From positions 27,579,795 through 27,643,794 of the forward strand of contig NC_092670.1 of assembly GCF_964355755.1 (NCBI RefSeq): a stretch of DNA of 64,000 bases. Direction: 5' to 3'. Positions 1 to 9,374 of the stretch are shown piece after piece. The DNA comes from Antedon mediterranea. Taxonomy: Eukaryota; Echinodermata; Crinoidea; Comatulida; Antedonidae. The stretch's first letter is position 1. Each line of letters opens with the position of its first letter. The position numbers and the translations under genes were made by a program. The notes under the pieces are model-generated. The model was given only the letters and a program-made list of their open reading frames with translations. It had not been told where the DNA came from and searched no databases.

Positions 1-1158
1 GCTGTTTTGTGTGAATAATTTTTGTCAAAATGCTCAAAATGGTCAAAAACGTTTTTAAATACTATATTAAGCTATTTTGTGTTCTTTGATGTTTTTATGT
101 GAAAAGTTTTATCGTAATGCTCAAAATGGTCTAAAACGGTTTCTAATGTGATTTTAAGAACTTTGATGTTTTTATGTTAAAAACTTTTTTAGAAAATCAC
201 AAAATGGTCTAAAACGTCTCCAAATGCGATTTGAAGCAAATCTAAGCACTTTGGTGTTTTTATGTTAACACGTTTTTTCGAAAATCACAAAATGGTCTAC
301 AACGTCTCCAAATGCGATTTGAAGCTATTCTAAGCACTTTGGTGTTTTTATGTTAACAAGTTTTTTCGAAAATCACAAAGTGGTATAAAACGTCTCCAAA
401 TGCGATTTTAAGGTATTCTAAGCACTTTGGTGTTTTTATGTTAACAAGTTTTTTCGAAAATCACAAAATGGTCTAAAACGTCTCCAAATGTGATTTGAAG
501 CTATTCTAAACACTTTGGTGTTTTTATGTTAACAAGTTTTTTCGAAAATCACAAATTGGTCTAAAACGTCTCCAAATGCGATTTGAAGCTATTTTAAGCA
601 CTTTGGTGTTTTTGTGTAACCAAGTTTTTTCGAAAATCACAAAAGGGTCTAAAATGTCTCAAAATGCGATTTGAAGCTATTCTGTACACTTTGATGTTTT
701 TATGTTAACAACTTTTTTAGAAAATCACAAAATGGTCTAAAACGTCTCCAAATGCGATTTGAAGCAATTCTAAGCACTTTGGTGTTTTTATGGTAACGAG
801 TTTTTTTGAATATCACAAAATGGTCTAAAATGTCTCCAAATGCGATTTGAAGCTTTTCTAAGCACTTTGGTGTTTTTATGTTAACAAGTTTTTTCGAAAA
901 TCACAAAATGGTCTAAAACGTCTCCAAATGCGATTTGAAGCTATTCTGTACACTTTGCTGTTTTGTGTGAATAATTTTTGTCGAAATGCTCAAAATGGTC
1001 AAAAACGTTTTTAAATACGATATTAAGCTATTTTGTGCTCTTTGATGTTTTTGTGTGAAAAGTTTTATCGAAATGCTCAAAATGGTCTAAAACGGTTTCT
1101 AATGTGATTTTAAGCACTTTAATGTTTTTATGTTAACAACTTTTTTAGAAAATCACAA
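1..1158 (+). repeat. 1,900-bp tandem duplication, left copy
   Basis: The sequence from base 1 (the seventh base of a B1 unit) matches that from 1,901 at a constant offset of 1,900 bp. The offset equals three B pairs plus 16 A units (runs of 9, 3 and 4). Differences found by eye are at 115, 240 and 406 (single bases) plus a 7-bp deletion in the right copy. Both copies share unusual details such as taacacgttttttcg and actttaatg. Homology ends near 1,158, where the left copy goes into aaaagggtctaaaatg and the right copy into aaaatggtctaaaacg. The true left border lies outside the window. Confidence 0.9.
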
Positions 1159-1900
1159 AAGGGTCTAAAATGTCTCAAAATGCGATTTGAAGCTTTTCTA
1201 AGCACTTTGGTGTTTTTATGGTAACGAGTTATTTCGAAAATCACAAAAGGGTCTAAAATGTCTCAAAATGCGATTTGAAGCTTTTCTAAGCACTTTGGTG
1301 TTTTTATGGTAACGAATTATTTCGAAAATCACAAAATGGTCTAAAACGTCTCCAAATGCGATTTGAAGCTATTCTGTACACTTTGCTGTTTTGTGTGAAT
1401 AATTTTTGTCAAAATGCTCAAAATGGTCAAAAACGTTTTTAAATACTATATTAAGCTATTTTGTGCTCTTTGATGTTTTTGTGTGAAAAGTTTTATCGAA
1501 ATGCTCAAAATGGTCTAAAACGGTTTCTAATGTGATTTTAAGCACTTTGATGTTTTTATGTTAACAACTTTTTTAGAAAATTACAAAATGGTGTAAAACG
1601 TCTCCAAATGCGATTTGAAGCTATTCTAAGCAATTTCGTGTTTTTATGTTAACAAGTTTTTTCGAAAATCACAAAATGGTCTAAAACGTCTCCAAATGCG
1701 ATTTGAAGCTATTCTAAGCACTTTTGTGTTTTTATGTTAACAAGTTTTTTCGAAAATCACAAAATGGTCTAAAATGTCTCCAAATGCGATTTGAAGCTTT
1801 TCTAAGCACTTTTGTGTTTTTATGTTTACAAGTTTTTTCGAAAATCACAAAATGGTCTAAAACGTCTCCAAATGCGATTTGAAGCTATTCTGTACACTTT
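1159..1900 (+). repeat. Satellite segment with B pair at 1,379
   Basis: This stretch holds A units of the aaaagggtc and atggtaacgagttatttcg subtypes, then the B1-B2 pair at 1,379 followed by four A units. It includes A0 with attac and ggtgtaaaac, a unit with gcaatttcgtg, and units with gcacttttgtg. The same subtype order recurs after the B pairs at 11,199, 32,910 and 60,536, so it is a shared module, not unique DNA. No gene was seen. Confidence 0.85.
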
Positions 1901-3051
1901 GCTGTTTTGTGTGAATAATTTTTGTCAAAATGCTCAAAATGGTCAAAAACGTTTTTAAATACTATATTAAGCTATTTTGTGTTCTTTGATGTTTTTATGT
2001 GAAAAGTTTTATCGAAATGCTCAAAATGGTCTAAAACGGTTTCTAATGTGATTTTAAGAACTTTGATGTTTTTATGTTAAAAACTTTTTTAGAAAATCAC
2101 AAAATGGTCTAAAACGTCTCCAAATGCGATTTGAAGCAATTCTAAGCACTTTGGTGTTTTTATGTTAACACGTTTTTTCGAAAATCACAAAATGGTCTAC
2201 AACGTCTCCAAATGCGATTTGAAGCTATTCTAAGCACTTTGGTGTTTTTATGTTAACAAGTTTTTTCGAAAATCACAAAGTGGTATAAAACGTCTCCAAA
2301 TGCGACTTTAAGGTATTCTAAGCACTTTGGTGTTTTTATGTTAACAAGTTTTTTCGAAAATCACAAAATGGTCTAAAACGTCTCCAAATGTGATTTGAAG
2401 CTATTCTAAACACTTTGGTGTTTTTATGTTAACAAGTTTTTTCGAAAATCACAAATTGGTCTAAAACGTCTCCAAATGCGATTTGAAGCTATTTTAAGCA
2501 CTTTGGTGTTTTTGTGTAACCAAGTTTTTTCGAAAATCACAAAAGGGTCTAAAATGTCTCAAAATGCGATTTGAAGCTATTCTGTACACTTTGATGTTTT
2601 TATGTTAACAACTTTTTTAGAAAATCACAAAATGGTCTAAAACGTCTCCAAATGCGATTTGAAGCAATTCTAAGCACTTTGGTGTTTTTATGGTAACGAG
2701 TTTTTTTGAATATCACAAAATGGTCTAAAATGTCTCCAAATGCGATTTGAAGCTTTTCTAAGCACTTTGGTGTTTTTATGTTAACAAGTTTTTTCGAAAA
2801 TCACAAAATGGTCTAAAACGTCTCCAAATGCGATTTGAAGCTATTCTGTACACTTTGCTGTTTTGTGTGAATAATTTTTGTCGAAATGCTCAAAATGGTC
2901 AAAAACGTTTTTAAATACGATATTAAGCTATTTTGTGCTCTTTTTGTGTGAAAAGTTTTATCGAAATGCTCAAAATGGTCTAAAACGGTTTCTAATGTGA
3001 TTTTAAGCACTTTAATGTTTTTATGTTAACAACTTTTTTAGAAAATCACAA
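1901..3051 (+). repeat. 1,900-bp tandem duplication, right copy with 7-bp deletion
   Basis: This is the partner of bases 1-1,158. At about 2,938-2,946 the B2 unit reads ctctttttgtgtg instead of ctctttgatgtttttgtgtg. The loss is 7 bp between short ttt direct repeats, consistent with slippage. It makes the B1 interval 2,851 to 3,624 equal to 773 instead of 780 bp, and fuses two frames so that a 65-codon open frame appears on the minus strand (3,010-2,813). That frame is not a gene. Confidence 0.88.
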
Positions 3052-5238
3052 AATGGTCTAAAACGTCTCCAAATGCGATTTGAAGCAATTCTAAGCACTT
3101 TGGTGTTTTTATGGTAACGAGTTTTTTTGAATATCACAAAATGGTCTAAAATGTCTCCAAATGCGATTTAAAGCTTTTCTAAGCACTTTGGTGTTTTTAT
3201 GTTTACAAGTTTTTTCGAAAATCACAAAATGGTCTAAAACGGCTCCAAATACGATTTGAAGCTATTCTAAGCACTTTGGTGTTTTTATGTTAACAAGTTT
3301 TTTCGAAAATCACAAAATGGTCTAAAACGTCTCCAAATGCGATTTGAAGCTATTCTAAGCACTTTGGTGTTTTTATGTTAACAAGTTTTTTCGAAAATCA
3401 CAAAATGGTGTAAAACGTCTCCAAATGCGATTTGAAGCTATTCTAAGCAATTTTGTGTTTTTATGTTAACAAGTTTTTTCGAAAATCACAAAATGGTCTA
3501 AAACGTCTCCAAATGCGATTTGAAGCTATTCTAAGCACTTTTGTGTTTTTATGTTAACAAGTTTTTTCGAAAATCACAAAATGGTCTAAAATGTCTCAAA
3601 ATGCGATTTGAAGCTATTCTGTACACTTTGCTGTTTTGTGTGAATAATTTTTGTCAAAATGCTCAAAATGGTCAAAAACGTTTTTAAATACTATATTAAG
3701 CTATTTTGTGTTCTTTGATGTTTTTGTGTGAAAAGTTTTTTCGAAATGCTCAAAATGGTCTAAAACGGTTTCTAATGTGATTTTAAGCACTTTGATGTTT
3801 TTATGTTAACAACTTTTTTAGAAAATTACAAAATGGTCTAAAACGTCTCCAAATGCGATTTTAAGGTATTCTAAGCACTTTGGTGTTTTTATGTTAACAA
3901 GTTTTTTCGAAAATCACAAAATGGTCTAAAACGTCTACAAATGCGATTTGAAGCTATTCTAAGCACTTTGGTGTTTTTATGTTAACAAGTTTTTTCGAAA
4001 ATCACAAAATGGTATAAAACGTCTCCAAATGCGATTTGAAGATTTTCTAAGCACTTTGGTGTTTTTATGTTTACAAGTTTTTTCGAAAATCACAAAATGG
4101 TCTAAAACGTCTCCAAATGCGATTTGAAGCTATTCTGTACACTTTGCTGTTTTGTGTGAATAATTTTGTCAAAATGCTCAAAATGGTCAAAAACGTTTTT
4201 AAATACTATATTAAGCTATTTTGTGTTCTTTGATGTTTTTGTGTGAAAAGTTTTATCGAAATGCTCAAAATGGTCTAAAACGGTTTCTAATGAAATGATT
4301 TTAAGAACTTTGATGTTTTTATGTTAACAACTTTTTTAGAAAATCACAAAATGGTCTAAAACGTCTCCAAATGCGATTTGAAGCAATTCTAAGCACTTTG
4401 GTGTTTTTATGTTAACAAGTTTTTTCGAAAATCACAAAATGGTATAAAACGTCTCCAAATGCGATTTTAAGGTATTCTAAGCACTTTGGTGTTTTTATGT
4501 TAACAAGTTTTTTCGAAAATCACAAAATGGTCTAAAACGTCTACAAATGCGATTTGAAGCTTTTCTAAGCACTTTGGTGTTTTTATGTTAACAAGTTTTT
4601 TCGAAAATCACAAAATGGTATAAAACGTCTCCAAATGCGATTTTAAGCTATTCTAAGCAATTTGGTGTTTTTATGTTAACAAGTTTTTTTGAAAATCACA
4701 AAATCGTCTAAAACGTCTCCAAATGCGATTTGAAGCTATTCTGTACACTTTGCTGTTTTGTGTGAATAATTTTTGTCGAAATGCTCAAAATGGTCAAAAA
4801 CGTTTTTAAATACGATATTAAGCTATTTTGTGCTCTTTGATGTTTTTGTGTGAAAAGTTTTATCGAAATGCTCAAAATGGTCTAAAACGGTTTCTAATGT
4901 GATTTTAAGCACTTTGATGTTTTTATGTTAACAACTTTTTTAGAAAATCACAAAATGGTCTAAAACGTCTCCAAATGCGATTTGAAGTAATTCTAAGCAC
5001 TTTGGTGTTTTTATGGTAACGAGTTTTTTTGAATATCACAAAATGGTCTAAAATGTCTCCAAATGCGATTTGAAGCTTTTCTAAGCACTTTAGTGTTTTT
5101 ATGGTAACGAGTTATTTCGAAAATCACAAAATGGTCTAAAACGTCTCCAAATGCGATTTGAAGCTATTCTGTACACTTTGCTGTTTTGTGTGAATAATTT
5201 TTGTCAAAATGCTCAAAATGGTCAAAAACGTTTTTTAA
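3052..5238 (+). repeat. Satellite segment, B pairs at 3,624, 4,140 and 4,746
   Basis: A-run lengths after the B pairs are 4, 5 and 3. The pair at 4,140 is the linked-indel type (B1 with aataattttgtc, B2 with aatgaaatgatt), so its interval is 606 instead of 604 bp. The last 0.5 kb (about 4,746-5,238) matches 20,374-20,867 at offset 15,628. The two share the rare variants gaagtaattc, gcactttagtg and a B1 with cgttttttaat. It ends abruptly at the join at 5,239. Confidence 0.83.
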
Positions 5239-5239
5239 T
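5174..5239 (+). repeat. Truncated B1 unit fused to A unit (out-of-register join)
   Basis: B1 starts normally at 5,174 but breaks after acgttttttaat. At 5,239-5,246 the sequence becomes tttacaag, the middle of a gtttacaag-type A unit. The rest of B1, the whole of B2 and the first part of that A unit are missing. Only a single T at 5,239 can be assigned to both sides. The left side matches sequence up to 20,867 and the right side matches from 26,862 onward, so the join corresponds to a skip of about 6.0 kb relative to that region. This is the only B1 in the window without its B2. Confidence 0.88.
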
Positions 5240-5308
5240 TTACAAGTTTTTTCGAAAATCACAAAATGGTCTAAAACGGCTCCAAATACGATTTGAAGCT
5301 ATTCTAAG

Positions 5309-5396
5309 CACTTTGGTGTTTTTATGTTAACAAGTTTTTTCGAAAATCACAAAATGGTCTAAAACGTCTCCAAATGCGATTTGAAGCTATTCTAAG
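5309..5396 (+). repeat. Class A unit, 88 bp (representative canonical copy)
   Basis: This copy represents the majority unit. Landmarks in order are cactttggtg, a T5 tract, the palindrome tgttaaca, a T6 tract leading into the 10-bp palindrome ttttcgaaaa, then tcacaaaatggtctaaaacg, ctccaaatgcgattt and gaagctattctaag. G+C is 28 of 88. It has three CpG sites (ttCGaa, aaCGtc, tgCGat). Recurrent subtypes mark larger modules: ggtgtaaaac or ggtataaaac for ggtctaaaac; gattttaaggtattc for gatttgaagctattc; atggtaacgag with tttttttgaatatcac; gtgtaaccaag with aaaagggtc; gtttacaag with aaacggctccaaatacg; and gaaagtcac. Two A units make 176 bp, close to a nucleosome repeat length. The unit start at cacttt is my convention. 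Confidence 0.95.
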
Positions 5397-8300
5397 CACT
5401 TTGGTGTTTTTATGTTAACAAGTTTTTTCGAAAATCACAAAATGGTGTAAAACGTCTCCAAATGCGATTTGAAGCTATTCTAAGCAATTTTGTGTTTTTA
5501 TGTTAACAAGTTTTTTCGAAAATCACAAAATGGTCTAAAACGTCTCCAAATGCGATTTGAAGCTATTCTAAGCACTTTTGTGTTTTTATGTTAACAAGTT
5601 TTTTCGAAAATCACAAAATGGTCTAAAATGTCTCAAAATGCGATTTGAAGCTATTCTGTACACTTTGCTGTTTTGTGTGAATAATTTTTGTCAAAATGCT
5701 CAAAATGGTCAAAAACGTTTTTAAATACTATATTAAGCTATTTTGTGTTCTTTGATGTTTTTGTGTGAAAAGTTTTTTCGAAATGCTCAAAATGGTCTAA
5801 AACGGTTTCTAATGTGATTTTAAGCACTTTGATGTTTTTATGTTAACAACTTTTTTAGAAAATTACAAAATGGTCTAAAACGTCTCCAAATGCGATTTGA
5901 AGCAATTCTAAGCACTTTGGTGTTTTTATGTTAACAAGTTTTTTCGAAAATCACAAAATGGTCTAAAACGTCTCCAAATGCGATTTGAAGCTATTCTGTA
6001 CACTTTGCTGTTTTGTGTGAATAATTTTTGTTGAAATGCTTAAAATGGTCAAAAACGTTTTTAAATACGATATTAAGCTATTTTTTGCTCTTTGATGTTT
6101 TTGTGTGAAAAGTTTTATCGAAATGCTCAAAATGGTCTAAAACGGTTTCTAATGTGATTTTAAGCACTTTGGTGTTTTTATGTTAACAATTTTTTTCGAA
6201 AATCACAAAATGGTCTAAAATGTCTCCAAATGCGATTTGAAGCTTTTCTAAGCACTTTGGTGTTTTTATGTTAACAAGTTTTTTCGAAAATCACAAAATG
6301 GTCTAAAACGTCTCCAAATGTGATTTGAAGCTATTCTAAACACTTTGGTGTTTTTATGTTAACAAGTTTTTTCGAAAATCACAAATTGGTCTAAAACGTC
6401 TCCAAATGCGATTTGAAGCTATTTTAAGCACTTTGGTGTTTTTGTGTAACCAAGTTTTTTCGAAAATCACAAAAGGGTCTAAAATGTCTCAAAATGCGAT
6501 TTGAAGCTATTCTGTACACTTTGATGTTTTTTTGTTAACAAGTTTTTTCGAAAGTCACAAAATGGTCTAAAAAGTCTCCAAATGCGATTTGAAGCTATTC
6601 TAAGCACTTTGGTGTTTTTATGTTAACAAGTTTTATCGAAAATCACAAAATGGTGTAAAACGTCTCCAAATGCGATTTGAAGCTATTCTAAGCACTTTGG
6701 TGTTTTTATGTTAACAAGTTTTTTCGAAAATCACAAAATGGTGTAAAACGTCTCCAAATGCGATTTTAAGCTATTCTAAGCAATTTGGTGTTTTTATGTT
6801 AACAAGTTTTTTCGAAAATCACAAAATGGTCTAAAACGTCTCCAAATGCGATTTGAAGCTATTCTGTACACTTTGCTGTTTTGTGAGAATAATTTTTGTC
6901 GAAATGCTCAAAATGGTCAAAAACGTTTTTAAATACGATATTAAGCTATTTTGTGCTCTTTGATGTTTTTGTGTGAAAAGTTTTATCGAAATGCTCAAAA
7001 TGGTCTAAAACGGTTTCTAATGTGATTTTAAGCACTTTGATGTTTTTATGTTAACAACTTTTTTAGAAAATTACAAAATGGTGTAAAACGTCTCCAAATG
7101 CGATTTGAAGCTATTCTAAGCAATTTCGTGTTTTTATGTTAACAAGTTTTTTCGAAAATCACAAAATGGTCTAAAACGTCTCCAAATGCGATTTGAAGCT
7201 ATTCTAAGCACTTTTGTGTTTTTATGTTAACAAGTTTTTTCGAAAATCACAAAATGGTCTAAAATGTCTCCAAATGCGATTTTAAGGTATTCTAAGCACT
7301 TTGGTGTTTTTATGTTAACAAGTTTTTTCGAAAATCACAAAATGGTCTAAAACGTCTACAAATGCGATTTGAAGCTATTCTAAGCACTTTGGTGTTTTTA
7401 TGTTAACAAGTTTTTTCGAAAATCACAAAATGGTATAAAACGTCTCCAAATGCGATTTGAAGATTTTCTAAGCACTTTGGTGTTTTTATGTTTACAAGTT
7501 TTTTCGAAAATCACAAAATGGTCTAAAACGTCTCCAAATGCGATTTGAAGCTATTCTGTACACTTTGCTGTTTTGTGTGAATAATTTTGTCAAAATGCTC
7601 AAAATGGTCAAAAACGTTTTTAAATACTATATTAAGCTATTTTGTGTTCTTTGATGTTTTTGTGTGAAAAGTTTTATCGAAATGCTCAAAATGGTCTAAA
7701 ACGGTTTCTAATGAAATGATTTTAAGAACTTTGATGTTTTTATGTTAACAACTTTTTTAGAAAATCACAAAATGGTCTAAAACGTCTCCAAATGCGATTT
7801 GAAGCAATTCTAAGCACTTTGGTGTTTTTATGTTAACAAGTTTTTTCAAAAATCACAAAATGGTATAAAACGTCTCCAAATGCGATTTTAAGGTATTCTA
7901 AGCACTTTGGTGTTTTTATGTTAACAAGTTTTTTCGAAAATCACAAAATGGTCTAAAACGTCTACAAATGCGATTTGAAGCTATTCTAAGCACTTTGGTG
8001 TTTTTATGTTAACAAGTTTTTTCGAAAATCACAAAATGGTATAAAACGTCTCCAAATGCGATTTTAAGCTATTCTAAGCAATTTGGTGTTTTTATGTTAA
8101 CAAGTTTTTTCGAAAATCACAAAATGGTCGAAAATGTCACAAAATGCGATTTGAAGCTATTCTAAGCACTTTGGTGTTATTATGTTAACAAGTTTTTTCG
8201 AAAATCACAAATTGGTCTAAAACGTCTCCAAATGCGATTTGAAGCTATTTTAAGCACTTTGGTGTTTTTGTGTAACCAAGTTTTTTCGAAAATCACAAAA

Positions 8301-9122
8301 GGGTCTAAAATGTCTCAAAATGCGATTTGAAGCTATTCTGTACACTTTGATGTTTTTTTGTTAACAAGTTTTTTCGAAAGTCACAAAATGGTCTAAAACG
8401 TCTCCAAATGCGATTTGAAGCTATTCTAAGCACTTTGGTGTTTTTATGTTAACAAGTTTTTTCGAAAATCACAAAATGGTGTAAAACGTCTCCAAATGCG
8501 ATTTGAAGCTATTCTAAGCACTTTGGTGTTTTTATGTTAACAAGTTTTTTCGAAAATCACAAAATGGTGTAAAACTTCTCCAAATACGATTTTAAGCTAT
8601 TCTAAGCAATTTGGTGTTTTTATGTTAACAAGTTTTTTCGAAAATCACAAAATGGTCTAAAACGTCTCCAAATGCGATTTGAAGCTATTCTGTACACTTT
8701 GCTGTTTTGTGTGAATAATTTTTGTTGAAATGCTCAAAATGGTCAAAAACGTTTTTAAATACTATATTAAGCTATTTTGTGTTCTTTGATGTTTTTGTGT
8801 GAAAAGTTTTATCGAAATGCTCAAAATGGTCTAAAACAGTTTCTAATGTGATTTTAAGCACTTTGATGTTTTTATGTTAACAACTTTTTTAGAAAATCAC
8901 AAAATGGTCTAAAACGTCTCCAAATGCGATTTGAAGCAATTCTAAGCACTTTGGTGTTTTTATGTTAACAAGTTTTTTCGAAAATCACAAAATGGTATAA
9001 AACGTCTCCAAATGCGATTTTAAGGTATTCTAAGCACTTTGGTGTTTTTATGTTAACAAGTTTTTTCGAAAATCACAAAATGGTCTAAAACGTCTCCAAA
9101 TGCGATTTGAAGCTATTCTGTA

Positions 9123-9209
9123 CACTTTGCTGTTTTGTGTGAATAATTTTTGTCGAAATGCTCAAAATGGTCAAAAACGTTTTTAAATACGATATTAAGC
9201 TATTTTGTG
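9123..9209 (+). repeat. Class B1 unit, 87 bp (representative; all B1 starts listed)
   Basis: B1 opens with cactttgctgttttgtg, then gaataatttttgtcgaaatg, ctcaaaatggtcaaaaacg and tttttaaatacgatattaag. It lacks both A palindromes. B1 starts (base c of cacttt): -5, 951, 1379, 1895, 2851, 3624, 4140, 4746, 5174, 5661, 6001, 6869, 7561, 8695, 9123, 9815, 10331, 11199, 11715, 12672, 13188, 14144, 14572, 15353, 15693, 16121, 16902, 17242, 18638, 19418, 20374, 20802, 21230, 22010, 22702, 23572, 24000, 24428, 24944, 26252, 26592, 27284, 27624, 28492, 29184, 30318, 30834, 31526, 32042, 32910, 33426, 34383, 34811, 35151, 36019, 36535, 36963, 37391, 38435, 40010, 40526, 40954, 41382, 42426, 43294, 43986, 44678, 45812, 46592, 47020, 47712, 48052, 49012, 49528, 50484, 51003, 51871, 52827, 53343, 54302, 54818, 55774, 56293, 57161, 58117, 58633, 59592, 60108, 60536, 61052, 61392, 61908, 62248, 63116, 63544. 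Confidence 0.93.
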
Positions 9210-9286
9210 CTCTTTGATGTTTTTGTGTGAAAAGTTTTATCGAAATGCTCAAAATGGTCTAAAACGGTTTCTAATGTGATTTTAAG
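9210..9286 (+). repeat. Class B2 unit, 77 bp (representative)
   Basis: B2 directly follows B1. It opens with ctctttgatg or ttctttgatg, then tttttgtgtgaaaag, ttttatcgaaatgctc, aaaatggtctaaaacgg and tttctaatgtgattttaag. It shares cgaaatgctcaaaatggtc with B1, where A has cgaaaatcac, so B1 and B2 are sister classes. Its 3' end lacks the roughly 11 bases corresponding to ctattctaag of A, which accounts for 77 versus 88 bp. It follows every B1 in the window except the truncated one at 5,174. Five copies carry aatgaaatgatt near the end (+3 bp), and all of these follow a B1 with a 1-bp shorter T tract. Confidence 0.93.
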
Positions 9287-9374
9287 CACTTTGATGTTTT
9301 TATGTTAACAACTTTTTTAGAAAATCACAAAATGGTCTAAAACGTCTCCAAATGCGATTTGAAGCAATTCTAAG
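9287..9374 (+). repeat. A0 transition unit, 88 bp, following B2 (representative)
   Basis: The first A-class unit after most B2 units has cactttgatg in place of cactttggtg, and taacaacttttttagaaaat in place of the canonical taacaagttttttcgaaaat. The change ttcgaa to ttagaa removes the 10-bp palindrome and one CpG but keeps tgttaaca. Some A0 copies have attacaaaatgg, others atcacaaaatgg. A subset of B pairs is followed directly by a canonical unit (cactttggtg with ttttttcg), for example after the pairs at 6,001, 17,242, 19,418, 21,230 and 36,019. That makes A0 presence a useful marker of module type. Confidence 0.88.

Noticed and set aside
2813-3010. 65-codon minus-strand open frame
   Set aside because: It spans the 7-bp deletion in B2 at about 2,941, which joins two frames that are closed in sister copies. 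It is composed wholly of repeat units.
5309-5396. CENP-B box
   Set aside because: The A unit contains ttcg, but the following bases do not give the A and CGGG positions of the known box core, so the match is only four bases.
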